Shown piece by piece: positions 13,707-21,794 of a stretch of 48,236 nt of DNA. Numbering within the stretch: position 1 is the first letter of the stretch; every line of letters begins with the position of its first letter. The translations under genes were made by a program, and so were the position numbers. Under the pieces are notes generated by a model. It was not told where the DNA came from. It saw only the letters and a program-made list of their open reading frames with translations, and ran no database searches. The stretch is from an uncultured Bacillota bacterium (GTDB lineage Bacteria; Bacillota; Clostridia; Christensenellales; UBA1242), in NCBI GenBank assembly GCA_949296805.1, contig CASFPO010000010.1:1-48236 (forward strand). The letters run 5' to 3'.

Positions 13707-14358
13707 TTTTCTCACTCTCTTTCTCTATGTGTTGATGAATAAACACATATCTACTATTTTCTTTTTTATTTTTATCAAGCCAATTTAATGCTTGTAATTG
13801 GCTCAAATGTGTATCTTTAACTCTTTCAAGATATGTAAAATCACCATTTATTTTTGAATTAATTATTTTTTGGTCTATATCTTCGTCGGTATCGTAGTTT
13901 GCTTCGACAAAATACAAATCATAATGTTTTGCTGTAATATGGTCTAATGTGTTAGTGTCGGTTGCATAAAATATTTTAGATTTGTTCTTAAATTCAACAT
14001 GAATACAACAATTAGGCACATCGTGATATAAATAATCTAATTTTACATTAAATATCCCAATGTTGTACCATTTACCTAAATCAAAAGTTATTATATTTTC
14101 TTTTCTGACGCCCAAATTAATTAAATTTGACACCAAATATTTTCCTACAAGAAATTTAATGTTTGGTTTTTCGTAAGCGATTTTTTTTATGGTAGTTGGT
14201 AACAAGTGGTCTTTATGTGTGTGTGAAATAAAAATTATTTTGATTTTATTTAATTTGTTTTTTAATTTTGAATAACTAATTCCACAATCCAACATTATGT
14301 TTTCGTTTATTATAAGGCAATTACCTTTACTACCGGTTTGTATTATTTCGTATTTCAT
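13699..14358 (-). CDS. MBL-fold metallohydrolase
   Basis: 219 residues. A metallo-beta-lactamase fold with the HTHKDH zinc motif (H46, H48, D50, H51), a strand-ending LDCG (24-26), YHDVPN (His ligand), YATDTN (Asp ligand) and a late THLSQ. The family includes YycJ/WalJ-type nucleases. Genes of this type commonly accompany RecT in Gram-positive phages, and no separate RecE/YqaJ-type exonuclease is seen here, so it may supply the nuclease step for RecT annealing. Start and stop overlap the neighbours (ATGA with the methyltransferase). Confidence 0.85.
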   Translation of the reverse strand: MKYEIIQTGSKGNCLIINENIMLDCGISYSKLKNKLNKIKIIFISHTHKDHLLPTTIKKIAYEKPNIKFLVGKYLVSNLINLGVRKENIITFDLGKWYNIGIFNVKLDYLYHDVPNCCIHVEFKNKSKIFYATDTNTLDHITAKHYDLYFVEANYDTDEDIDQKIINSKINGDFTYLERVKDTHLSQLQALNWLDKNKKENSRYVFIHQHIEKESEKNV

Positions 14359-15254
14359 ATTGTAAACAAGTTATACTCATTAATAATTTCTTTTTTAACG
14401 TCTTGAAAATCTATTACTTCGCCATTTCTAATGATTTTTATATCGTAATCGTCCATTTTATATTCCAAGTATCTATTAATAGTTTCTTGGCAATAATATG
14501 GTTCTAATTCAATTCCTCTATAAATTCTATTATTTTTCATACAACTAATCATATTTGTTCCTAAACCACTAAAACAATCCAAAATGATGTCATTTTCATT
14601 AGAAAAATTATTAATTATTTCATCACATAAGACTAATGGCATTAATGCTTTATGAATAGTAGCGTATTTGTTTTGTATGTTTCTTGACACTTTGAAAACA
14701 TTACTTTTTGTACCTCTAAATTCCTCGCCAATTCTTATATGTTTTCCATTATTTTTAATATTAGTAAAAATATATATGTATTCAAAATCGCTATTAAGAA
14801 CATTAGGTTCTATTGCAGGTAAACTTGTTGTTTTTTGCCAAATAATTGTATCAACAAATTTTCGTTTCATAATACTCATATAGTCTATCAAAGATATTTT
14901 ATTTCCAGACGTATGTGCTATATTAAGAAATAAGTATTTTGAATGGTCTAATGCTAAATTAGAACTATCTAAAATTAGTTTTAAATAATCTTCTTCACTT
15001 TTAGTATCATTGTTGCTTAAATATTTTTTATTTTTATCTTCAATGTTATTTACATATTTTGTTGTTTGATACTTTGCACTTTTACCACTTTCACAATTAT
15101 TACCACCAACATTGTATGGAGGGCTAGTAAAACACAATGTTGCTTCCTCATCTTTCATGAATTTATAACTATCATCTAAGGTGCAATCACCACAAAAGAT
15201 TTTATGCTTTTTATCAAATACAATTATGTCATTCTTTTGTATGAATGCTTCCAT
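14355..15254 (-). CDS. DNA methyltransferase (N4-cytosine/N6-adenine, beta type)
   Basis: 299 residues. The catalytic motif TSPPYN (about 43-48) precedes the SAM-binding motif DCFSGLGTN (about 214-222), the order of beta-class amino-methyltransferases. SPPY is usual for N4-cytosine enzymes and some N6-adenine ones. The target-recognition part lies between, around residues 60-190. No restriction endonuclease is adjacent, so it is an orphan enzyme, probably protecting phage DNA from host restriction or marking it. It is coupled to the MBL gene by a four-base overlap. Confidence 0.88.
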   Translation of the reverse strand: MEAFIQKNDIIVFDKKHKIFCGDCTLDDSYKFMKDEEATLCFTSPPYNVGGNNCESGKSAKYQTTKYVNNIEDKNKKYLSNNDTKSEEDYLKLILDSSNLALDHSKYLFLNIAHTSGNKISLIDYMSIMKRKFVDTIIWQKTTSLPAIEPNVLNSDFEYIYIFTNIKNNGKHIRIGEEFRGTKSNVFKVSRNIQNKYATIHKALMPLVLCDEIINNFSNENDIILDCFSGLGTNMISCMKNNRIYRGIELEPYYCQETINRYLEYKMDDYDIKIIRNGEVIDFQDVKKEIINEYNLFTI

Positions 15255-15256
15255 AA

Positions 15257-16156
15257 CTATACCTCATCTAAACTTATTTTTTTAGTTTTAGCAATTTTTT
15301 CTGATTTCTTTTCTATCACATCGACATCCACAATTTCGTTTTCGTCATATTCAGGACTATCAACATACTCGTAGTCTCCATTTTCTTTAATAACAGCAGT
15401 GTCTTTTGTATATGCGTCTTGCATTTCTATACTCATTATTCCCCATTTTGATATTAATTGTCTTAATATTGTTTTAAATGCCATAGCGTCAAAGTCTTTG
15501 TACCAAAAACTGCTAAATTTCCACATATCTTTTTCTGGTATTTGCCCTGCTTGTAATTTCCTATAATCAGACAAATTAAACGCTTTTGAATATGTGTCTG
15601 CATGAATTTCCATTTCCTCTTTTGACATGTATATTTTTTTAGTAAAACCATTTAGTAATTCAAAATATCCTAAATATCCTATAGTTTTCTTTAAAATTCT
15701 TTCTGCTTCGTTTTCTATAAAGGAAAATTCAAATTTACCAGTTTCTTTATTTCTTCCTAAAAGTTCGCCTTCTTTTATTTCGATGACATCAATATCTTTG
15801 TATTGCCCACTTCTAATGGCTAATTGTATGTAACCTTTATAACCCATTTGAAAGACTGCTTCTTTTTCACCTGTTTTATTATTTGAGTATGGCACTAAAT
15901 AATATAACCCCAATTGTGGACTTGGGCTAAGATTTAATGCTTCACCCAATAACGCACCAGTTAAAATTGTTTTTGGCGAACACTCTTGCAAAGAAGGATT
16001 AATTGCCACAGCACTACTAATACTTGCTACAAATCTTTTGGCTCTTTCGCTATCGCCTAATGTATTATTAATTAAATTTTTATACATATCACTTTGAATT
16101 GCAACACTAAACTTTGGCTTTGTTGCATTTATAGAATTTTGCAATTGATTATTCAC
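15257..16156 (-). CDS. recT: RecT-family single-strand annealing recombinase
   Basis: 299 residues from a GTG start 8 nt after AAAGGAG. It has the RecT family pattern: ERAKRFVASISSAVAINPSLQECSPKTILTGALLGEALNLSPSPQLGLYYLVPY, then QMGYKGYIQLAIRSGQYKDIDVIEI and a FKTILRQLISKWGIMSIEMQDA segment. The C-terminus is acidic then Lys-rich and probably disordered. It anneals complementary single strands in phage recombination and end repair. Its neighbours DUF1351, SSB-like and MBL hydrolase form the usual recombination cluster. The first 7 nt of the gene overlap the preceding one. Confidence 0.93.
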   Translation of the reverse strand: MNNQLQNSINATKPKFSVAIQSDMYKNLINNTLGDSERAKRFVASISSAVAINPSLQECSPKTILTGALLGEALNLSPSPQLGLYYLVPYSNNKTGEKEAVFQMGYKGYIQLAIRSGQYKDIDVIEIKEGELLGRNKETGKFEFSFIENEAERILKKTIGYLGYFELLNGFTKKIYMSKEEMEIHADTYSKAFNLSDYRKLQAGQIPEKDMWKFSSFWYKDFDAMAFKTILRQLISKWGIMSIEMQDAYTKDTAVIKENGDYEYVDSPEYDENEIVDVDVIEKKSEKIAKTKKISLDEV

Positions 16157-16361
16157 TCTTTTCACTCCTTTCATCATATTCTAATATATCTCTAACCATT
16201 TTAAAAATGATGTCTAAATCAATATCTTTTTGATTTTTTAGTATTTGTTTAACCAATTTTGCAATTAAACATAAATGTTCCATAGTATGACTGTTTTTGC
16301 AATCATATTTGTATATAAAATCATCTGTATTATTTTCATAACTTGTTTCAATTTTTATCAT
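16149..16361 (-). CDS. Unknown small protein upstream of RecT
   Basis: 70 residues with a helical C-terminal half (HLCLIAKLVKQILKNQKDIDLDIIFKMVRDILEYDERSEKSE). No domain recognised. It lies between DUF1351 and RecT with an AAAGGAGATAAATATG start context. Confidence 0.7.
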   Translation of the reverse strand: MIKIETSYENNTDDFIYKYDCKNSHTMEHLCLIAKLVKQILKNQKDIDLDIIFKMVRDILEYDERSEKSE

Positions 16362-16372
16362 ATTTATCTCCT

Positions 16373-17254
16373 TTATTTAAACTTACAAATTTTTTGTTCA
16401 ATTACCATAGTTTGTAATTGTCTTTTTAATTCAATTATTTGGTCTTTATAAGCCCAAACAGTAAATGTAACTTCTAATGGCTCTTCAAAGTCAATTTCTT
16501 CATTCAATGTTTCTACTATTTCTTTAGGTGCTGTTATTTCTTCATTTAATGCACTTTCTACTTCACTTGTTATTTCCTTTGTCTTTTGTTCTAATATTTC
16601 TTCTGCTTTTTTTATATCTTGAAGTTTTTTTAATTCTTCGTGTCTTTTAACAACATCAAGTTTTGACTTTGCAAAGTCAAGAGTTCTGTTATACTCAATT
16701 CTTATTTCGTCTGCATATTCTTCTACAGAAATTAATTTCAAATCGTTTGAAATCCTTTCAACAAAAGAAATTATTTGGTCTTTAAGTGATTTCATACTTG
16801 CACTAATAGTAATGTTTAAACCAATACTTTCAAATGGAATATTCATAGATTGAAGATTGTATTTTATTGAATACTCTGTGTAGAAATCTCTTAACTCTTT
16901 TTCCTTTTTCTCTTTTTGTTCTAATTCGATTTTAGAAATTTTTTCTCCCAATATTTTACTGGCATTTTCTAATTTTAATTTTGTTGTTTCTTCATATTTT
17001 TTATTAAAATATTCATAAGGTTTCAAAATATTGTTTTTAATTTCTTTCCTTTTATCTTCTAGCGTTTTTAAAGTGTTATTTATGCAAGTTCTTTTATTTT
17101 TTACGAGTTGTTTATTATCTTCGGTACATTCTAATTCATCAAGCCCTTCTAATTCTTTGTCAACAAATTCGCCTAATAACTCTAGTTTTTCCATTATTTT
17201 AGGCAAAGTTTCAATTTTTATTATGTCATTTACATTTATTGTGCTATCTTCCAT
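16373..17254 (-). CDS. DUF1351 recombination-associated protein
   Basis: 293 residues. The region about 5-130 (LPKIMEKLELLGEFVDKELEGL...VKNKRTCINNTLKTLEDKRKEIKNNILKPYEYFNKKYEE) matches the DUF1351 phage family found next to RecT. A long coiled coil follows, then a C-terminal acidic part and a beta-rich end (VTFTVWAYKDQIIELKRQLQ). The start is the ATG after GGAGGAAGG; a longer frame upstream runs into the zinc-finger gene and is rejected. It probably supports RecT-mediated recombination, though no activity is established for the family. Confidence 0.82.
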   Translation of the reverse strand: MEDSTINVNDIIKIETLPKIMEKLELLGEFVDKELEGLDELECTEDNKQLVKNKRTCINNTLKTLEDKRKEIKNNILKPYEYFNKKYEETTKLKLENASKILGEKISKIELEQKEKKEKELRDFYTEYSIKYNLQSMNIPFESIGLNITISASMKSLKDQIISFVERISNDLKLISVEEYADEIRIEYNRTLDFAKSKLDVVKRHEELKKLQDIKKAEEILEQKTKEITSEVESALNEEITAPKEIVETLNEEIDFEEPLEVTFTVWAYKDQIIELKRQLQTMVIEQKICKFK

Positions 17255-17477
17255 AACCTTCCTCCATACAAAATTCACAAATGTTATCAATTCTAGCAAG
17301 TTCACTATTCCCCTTAAATTCATTTGAGTAAATTTGTTTGCAATTAGAACAAATAAATGAATTTTCGCTTTCAACAACTTCTGCTATCAATTTTATTTGT
17401 TCTTCATATTTGTCACAGGGTAAGTCTTTTAACTCTTTCTTTTTACTTTCATATTTATTCCAAATATTCCCACCCAT
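17244..17477 (-). CDS. Small zinc-finger protein
   Basis: 77 residues. Two CxxC pairs (FICSNCKQIY and NICEFCMEE) spaced about 24 residues apart form a treble-clef/zinc-ribbon type site in the C-terminal half. The N-terminal half is helical (KYESKKKELKDLPCDKYEEQIKLI). It overlaps the helicase gene by 23 bases and DUF1351 by 11. Possibly a helicase- or DNA-associated accessory factor. Confidence 0.75.
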   Translation of the reverse strand: MGGNIWNKYESKKKELKDLPCDKYEEQIKLIAEVVESENSFICSNCKQIYSNEFKGNSELARIDNICEFCMEEGYGR

Positions 17478-18777
17478 ACTTTTTTATTTCTCCTTTCTTG
17501 TTTAATAATCTTTTACTTTCTATTTCAAAATACAACCCAGCAAATGCGTCTTGGACACCATATTCTCTATTTTTGCATATTTCTATGACATTAGAGTATT
17601 GATAAATGGGGTTATCGTCGTGCCATTTAAACATTTCCTTAGTTTGTCTTTCAAAATCTCTATTAACTCTGTGCATAATGAACACATTGTCGGCTATATT
17701 AGTCAAATCACTACTACCAGAAATATCTATCTTCCTTAAAAATGCTGTCGATTTTCTAGGGTGGCAAACAAAATGTATATGTATATTTAATCTTTTTGCC
17801 ATTTCGCTTAATTCTGTCATGAATTTAGTTTGAATGTCATATTTTTGTTCACCATATTGTGCCAAATTCATACTCATTAGATTATCTAAAATTACAACTT
17901 TTATATCATTTCTTAACACACAACTTTCAATGCTTTGTAATATTTCCTTTGCGTCGTTTCCGTAAGAATTATCATAGACAAATAACTTATCATTTAGCCA
18001 TTTATATATTTTTTGTTTATGCACATTTGGTACATAAAAATAATTTTTCTCACTATTATACACTAAATTATTTTTTCCACAAGCATTTAATACTATCCAG
18101 TTTATTAATCTTTTGTCAGTAAGTTCTCCACTAAAAATTAAAACTTTGTAATTTTGAGAAATGCTTTCTAAAGCAATTTGATTTAGATACGTTGACTTTG
18201 CCGAAGCATTTGACCCACTCCATACACTTAACTCTCCAAGTATAAAACCCTTTATTGAATTGTCTAAATCATTACAACCTGACCTTATAAAAGTTTTTTC
18301 TTCATAAGTTAAGTCGATATCATTAATTGTCTTTATTTTGTTGTTCTGCGTATCAGAAATATTTATTAGCGACATTTTTTTCACTTTGTTTTCAAAATCC
18401 TCGTAAGAAATATTATTTTCGCTTAATTTTTTATCTAGTTCTTTTATGTAGTCAATTTTAAATTTTTTTAATATAATGTCTTGGCTTAACTTAAATTGTC
18501 TTTCCCAGTCGTTTAAATAATACATGTCGTTAGTGATAATATCTATGTATTCTTCAATTGGAAACGACGGTGTAATTCCTACCATATATGCTATATCAAC
18601 AACTTTTGTATCTTTATAAGACCTAATCATTGTTTCTAATATTTTTGAATTTGTTTTAGAGTATAAATAATTTGGTTTAATTTGCAAAAAATTTATTAAT
18701 TCATTTTTTCTAAAAAGTAAAGAAATTAGTTCTCTTTCTATTAGTGTCCTTTCTAAGTCAATGTCATTTGCACTCAT
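17455..18777 (-). CDS. DnaB-type replicative helicase
   Basis: 440 residues. A helical N-terminal domain (about 1-140) is followed by a RecA-type motor. The Walker A region reads SGSNASAKST (187-196), with Ala193 where Gly is expected before Lys194. Walker B is VVILDNLMSM, followed by the HFVCHPRKS motif and a GSSDLTNIADNVFIMHR segment typical of DnaB-family motors. It unwinds DNA at the phage fork, probably recruited by the replisome organizer encoded immediately upstream (2 bases away). No separate loader of the DnaC/DnaI type is evident. Confidence 0.88.
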   Translation of the reverse strand: MSANDIDLERTLIERELISLLFRKNELINFLQIKPNYLYSKTNSKILETMIRSYKDTKVVDIAYMVGITPSFPIEEYIDIITNDMYYLNDWERQFKLSQDIILKKFKIDYIKELDKKLSENNISYEDFENKVKKMSLINISDTQNNKIKTINDIDLTYEEKTFIRSGCNDLDNSIKGFILGELSVWSGSNASAKSTYLNQIALESISQNYKVLIFSGELTDKRLINWIVLNACGKNNLVYNSEKNYFYVPNVHKQKIYKWLNDKLFVYDNSYGNDAKEILQSIESCVLRNDIKVVILDNLMSMNLAQYGEQKYDIQTKFMTELSEMAKRLNIHIHFVCHPRKSTAFLRKIDISGSSDLTNIADNVFIMHRVNRDFERQTKEMFKWHDDNPIYQYSNVIEICKNREYGVQDAFAGLYFEIESKRLLNKKGEIKKYGWEYLE

Positions 18778-18779
18778 TG

Positions 18780-19493
18780 TTAAATATGTATAAGTCCGTT
18801 TTCATCAACATAACTTGTATCTTTTACTTCTAGTTGCTTAACTTCGACATTTTTTTCCCAAACACCAATTATTTTAAGTTTCCAATTTTTTACCTTTTTA
18901 CCTTTTGAGTCACACCAGTTGTTTGCTGAATAATAATCATAAACTTTTTGATAATCAACACCATTGTTGCGTTTTTCACAATACTCTTTTACTTCTTCTA
19001 ATGTTGGTGGAATAAATTGTTCATTTTTTTTAACCAAAGTATTGTTTTTTTTACTTTTCTTTGTGGATAATAATAATTTATTATTATTATCCATTTCTTT
19101 TATATATGTGTTTATATCTGGTATAGGTGTGACATTTTTGCATAATCCATTTGACATTTTTGCATAATCGATTTTACATTTTTGCATAATCGAATTTCCC
19201 GTGGGTGTAAGAGCATACCAGAGTGTTCTGTCGTAAGGACTTTTGTTATAATTTCCTATCTTTAATATGCCAATATTTATTAATTTTTTTAATGCTGTTT
19301 GTATTTGTCTTTCGGAAGCATAAGGAAATAATTTTCCCAATGCTTTAGAACTATTATAAGTCCAATAGCAGTTATCGTAGTAGTTTTCATTGTTTGCTTT
19401 GTTTTTTTCAATCCAAAACCAAATGTTATTTAATAAAATCGCTTCTAATAACCCTAAATTTTCAGCAATATCTACATCAAAAGAATGTTGCAT
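18780..19493 (-). CDS. Replisome organizer / replication initiator
   Basis: 237 residues. The N-terminal part (about 5-105) is a winged-helix domain (NLGLLEAILLNNIWFWIEKNK...YASERQIQTALKKLINIGILKIG...WYALT) of the phage replication-initiator type. The C-terminal segment PTLEEVKEYCEKRNNGVDYQKVYDYYSANNWCDSKGKKVKNWKLKIIGVWEKN is typical of replisome organizers. The linker DNA between the domains carries three 22-nt iterons and an AT-rich palindrome, so the origin is probably inside this gene. It would bind them and load the helicase encoded next. Confidence 0.87.
   Translation of the reverse strand: MQHSFDVDIAENLGLLEAILLNNIWFWIEKNKANNENYYDNCYWTYNSSKALGKLFPYASERQIQTALKKLINIGILKIGNYNKSPYDRTLWYALTPTGNSIMQKCKIDYAKMSNGLCKNVTPIPDINTYIKEMDNNNKLLLSTKKSKKNNTLVKKNEQFIPPTLEEVKEYCEKRNNGVDYQKVYDYYSANNWCDSKGKKVKNWKLKIIGVWEKNVEVKQLEVKDTSYVDENGLIHI
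19065..19092. repeat. AT-rich 28-bp palindrome near the iterons
   Basis: A 13-bp perfect inverted repeat with a 2-base centre, built of ATA/ATT triplets and bounded by GG and CC. It encodes Asp-Asn-Asn-Asn-Lys-Leu-Leu-Leu-Ser in the initiator. It is a plausible DNA-unwinding element beside the iterons. Confidence 0.6.
19130..19191. repeat. Three 22-nt iterons (candidate replication origin)
   Basis: TGACATTTTTGCATAATC occurs at 19130-19147 and 19152-19169, and as TTACATTTTTGCATAATC at 19174-19191, spaced exactly 22 nt. Since 22 is not a multiple of three, the repeats are read in different frames and cannot reflect a protein repeat. They lie inside the initiator gene, as in many phages whose initiator binds within its own gene. 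Confidence 0.8.
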
Positions 19494-19511
19494 AAGACCT
19501 CCTTTTACAAA

Positions 19512-19676
19512 TTAATCTTCTTTTATTTGAATTTTAGGAATTAATCTAATGTGGTCTTTAAAAAATATGACAAAAAAGTCTTTTCCGTAATCATCAACTT
19601 CTTTAGGTAAGCATATTCGCCTGTTTTCATCAATTCTTCTAATTACCTTAACTAAAATTTCCTCTTGATTTTCCAT
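19512..19676 (-). CDS. Small AbrB/SpoVT-like DNA-binding protein
   Basis: 54 residues. VKVIRRIDENRRICLPKEVDDYGKDFFVIFFKDHIRLIPK fits the swapped-hairpin pattern of AbrB-type proteins (R-x-ID-x-x-R-R-I-x-L-P-K-E). It has a very strong GGAGGTG site. As the first gene after the replication-module promoter it may autoregulate that operon. The protein is short but the domain is complete. Confidence 0.75.
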   Translation of the reverse strand: MENQEEILVKVIRRIDENRRICLPKEVDDYGKDFFVIFFKDHIRLIPKIQIKED

Positions 19677-19706
19677 TGTTCACCTCCATATCTCCCATAT
19701 AATTCC

Positions 19707-19735
19707 ATTTTATTCTATTTTTTGTAGTGTGTCAA
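19707..19735 (-). promoter_or_regulatory. Replication-module promoter
   Basis: On the minus strand, TTGACA (19730-19735), a 17-nt spacer and TAAAAT (19707-19712), about 30 bases before the AbrB-like start. Confidence 0.87.
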
Positions 19736-19813
19736 CTAAAAGAACAACATGTTTTGTAAAATATAATTGACTTAATTTAAACGCATTTTTAAGTCCTGTG
19801 ACGAACGAAATAT

Positions 19814-19838
19814 AAAAAACGACCAATTAGTCGTTTTA
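19814..19838 (-). terminator. Terminator after endolysin
   Basis: An 8-bp stem (AAAACGAC with GTCGTTTT) and a 6-base loop, followed by T in the minus direction. It ends the late transcript before the replication promoter. Confidence 0.8.
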
Positions 19839-19883
19839 TATGTTTTCATTCAAAATAGATATGTTTTTTTTATGATTTTGGCA

Positions 19884-20825
19884 CTATTTAATATAAATCT
19901 TTTCTCCTTCGTTTAGTTTTATCTTATATTTTGCTGTTTCTTTTATGTCGAAAAATTGTTTATAAGTTTCATTTTCAATTAATTCTTGTTGTAAATCTTT
20001 TATTTCTTCTTTTAATTCTTCGTTTTGCTTTGTTAATAAAGTGTTTTCATCTATTAGTTCTTGGTTTTTCTTCGTTAGTTCTTCCAATTTAGCATTTGTT
20101 TCATTATTGGTTTCTTGCTTTTCTTCTTTCAACAAAACTTCTAAATATGTATTAGCCTTATCCTGTGCTATCCATTGTCCTTCTGCTATCTTATACCACG
20201 TGTATTCACCATTCACTTTTGTTTCAGTGAAGTTATAGATGTTTCCTGTGTCAACTTGTCCTAATATAGTTTGATTTGTTCCAGCACCTGCACGAACATT
20301 TACATATTTAAGTGTCTTTACTTGGTCTTTACTTATATCTCTTACTACACTTGGTGTTATTGGTGTGTAGTATTTAACTATACTTTTATCGTCGTTGTGA
20401 ACGATTTGTCCATCAAAAACATAAGTTAGTGGTAATGGGTCAACTCTATAATTCGTTCCAGTTCCACCTTTGTATATTTCAAAATGAAGGTGGTTGCCCA
20501 GACTTTCGCCTGTCGTACCCATTGTTGCTATTCTTTGCCCCTGTTTAACTTTATCCCCCACTTTAACTAATAAACTACCTGTTTTTAAATGTGCATATAA
20601 TGTGTATTCGTTTCCACCATGATTTATTTTAATAAAGTTTCCCCAACTCTTGCCTGTTGTGTCATTATCTTTGGTAGAATATACTGTTCCGTCTGCACTG
20701 GCATATATTGGCTGATTTTTTCCTTCACAATATTTACTATTCCAACCTAAATCAAGTCCATAATGGCTACCACTTTTGAATTTTTGTGTTATAGCAATAT
20801 AATTCACTGGGTATCTGTGTATCAT
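19884..20825 (-). CDS. Endolysin: M23 peptidase plus SH3b
   Basis: 313 residues. Residues 15-135 are an M23 metallopeptidase with zinc ligands His21 and Asp25 (HYGLD), catalytic His79 (YAHL) and HLH at 112-114; it cuts cross-bridge peptides in peptidoglycan. Residues about 165-228 (LKYVNVRAGAGTNQTILGQVDTGNIYNF...WYKIAEGQWIA) are an SH3b cell-wall-binding domain. The C-terminus from about 235 is a coiled coil rich in Glu and Lys, unusual for an endolysin, that could oligomerise it. There is no signal peptide, so export depends on the holin encoded immediately upstream (one-base overlap). Confidence 0.92.
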   Translation of the reverse strand: MIHRYPVNYIAITQKFKSGSHYGLDLGWNSKYCEGKNQPIYASADGTVYSTKDNDTTGKSWGNFIKINHGGNEYTLYAHLKTGSLLVKVGDKVKQGQRIATMGTTGESLGNHLHFEIYKGGTGTNYRVDPLPLTYVFDGQIVHNDDKSIVKYYTPITPSVVRDISKDQVKTLKYVNVRAGAGTNQTILGQVDTGNIYNFTETKVNGEYTWYKIAEGQWIAQDKANTYLEVLLKEEKQETNNETNAKLEELTKKNQELIDENTLLTKQNEELKEEIKDLQQELIENETYKQFFDIKETAKYKIKLNEGEKIYIK

Positions 20826-21145
20826 TATTCATCGTTCCTTTCAAGTTCAATCACTTTTTCCATTGAACTAAATGACTTGAATATTTTATCTTCAAATGCT
20901 TTATATACTAAATCAGCACCTATCCATGTAATTAATCCAGCCCATAAACAATTTAGCCAACTTAAATCACTAAAGCATTTAGAAAATAATGTTCCAATTA
21001 TCAATGAAATTCCTAAACTTACATAAGTTATTGTTGTTTTATTTGTTATCATGCTTTCTTTTATTTTTTGAACTAATGCTGTGGTTATAATACTACTACC
21101 AATGGCAACGATTAAAACATTTTTTAATAAATCAAAATCTAACAT
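20825..21145 (-). CDS. Holin
   Basis: 106 residues. Three hydrophobic segments (about 8-25, 38-56 and 64-80) and a charged C-terminus ending SSMEKVIELERNDE. Size, topology and position directly before the endolysin identify it as the pore-forming lysis timer of the inner membrane. The binding site is AGGAGGAAAAT. Confidence 0.85.
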   Translation of the reverse strand: MLDFDLLKNVLIVAIGSSIITTALVQKIKESMITNKTTITYVSLGISLIIGTLFSKCFSDLSWLNCLWAGLITWIGADLVYKAFEDKIFKSFSSMEKVIELERNDE

Positions 21146-21162
21146 ATTTTCCTCCTATTGTA

Positions 21163-21171
21163 ATTATATCA
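21163..21171 (-). promoter_or_regulatory. Extended -10 promoter before the lysis genes
   Basis: TGATATAAT on the minus strand, downstream of a terminator and 18 bases before the holin start. There is no clear -35 box. Confidence 0.5.
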
Positions 21172-21183
21172 TAATTAGGAAAA

Positions 21184-21213
21184 TAAAAAAATAGAGTTTC
21201 TTTCAAAACTCTA
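21184..21213 (-). terminator. Terminator after tRNA-Cys
   Basis: An 8-bp stem (TAGAGTTT with AAACTCTA, 21192-21213) followed by a T-run in the minus direction. It separates the tRNA and structural genes from the lysis pair. Confidence 0.78.
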
Positions 21214-21260
21214 GTAAAAGGGGGTTATGATAATTATACCACACTTTATACATTTGTCAA

Positions 21261-21336
21261 TGGAGGTAGCGATGAGATTTGAACTCATGATATTGGTTTT
21301 GCAGACCAACTTCTTAAACCACTTGAATACGCTACC
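21261..21336 (-). tRNA. tRNA-Cys (anticodon GCA)
   Basis: A 76-nt cloverleaf with CCA encoded. The acceptor stem is GGTAGCG with CGCTACC, seven perfect pairs. The anticodon arm is TTGGT-CTGCAAA-ACCAA, so the anticodon is GCA. The T arm is ATGAG-TTCAAAT-CTCAT, and the D loop contains GTGG. The discriminator base is U73, the identity base for Cys. It lies in the late region, downstream of Cys-rich structural genes and before a terminator. Confidence 0.95.
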
Positions 21337-21338
21337 AT

Positions 21339-21364
21339 TTAAAAGGAATTTTATTTCCTTTTAA
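21339..21364 (-). other. Stem-loop directly 5' of tRNA-Cys
   Basis: A 10-bp inverted repeat (TTAAAAGGAA with TTCCTTTTAA) ends two bases before the tRNA 5' end. It lacks a T-run, so it is more likely an RNA-processing or stability element than a terminator. Confidence 0.5.
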
Positions 21365-21380
21365 CTATTGTTTTATAATA

Positions 21381-21794
21381 TTAGCAAATTTTAGTAATGT
21401 CTAACACAACGTTTGATATTACAGCAGTTGTTGTTGTACTAGTGTTTTGTAGTGTGATTATTGTAGGTAAATTAGTTGTAATAGCACAGCAATTAGGGTT
21501 CACTACTATATGTCCACTTAAAGTAATTGTTTGTGGTTCATCAGCGTTAGTATATGCTTGACCTATTAAATAGCCAATAGCAGTTCCATTTTCCATTACA
21601 GAAAATTCCATGATACCACCACCAGCAACAAGTCCGACTACTGTTGCAGTAACATCATAAATACCTGCTTTATTTATTGCAATCCCATTTCCACTTGCTT
21701 GAGTAGCACACCCTTTTTGAGCGACTACACTACCAGCATTAATAACACCAGCAGGTGCAACTATTTGACTAGATACATTTGATAAAATTGTCAT
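21381..21794 (-). CDS. Small beta-sandwich virion-type protein
   Basis: 137 residues, rich in Val, Thr, Ala and Ile, with an alternating beta pattern. GVINAGSVVAQKGCATQASGNGIAINKAGIYDVTATVVG resembles C1q/TNF-like jelly-roll proteins used as spikes or decorations. Four Cys (GCAT, NCCAI and the C-terminal KIC). It is probably a decoration or fibre-tip protein. It lies between a 39-residue gene (one-base overlap) and tRNA-Cys. Confidence 0.7.
   Translation of the reverse strand: MTILSNVSSQIVAPAGVINAGSVVAQKGCATQASGNGIAINKAGIYDVTATVVGLVAGGGIMEFSVMENGTAIGYLIGQAYTNADEPQTITLSGHIVVNPNCCAITTNLPTIITLQNTSTTTTAVISNVVLDITKIC

Noticed and set aside
19130-19191. Regular repeats that might be a small CRISPR array.
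   Set aside because: There are only three copies, spaced 22 nt with 4-nt gaps, inside the initiator gene. Iterons explain them better.
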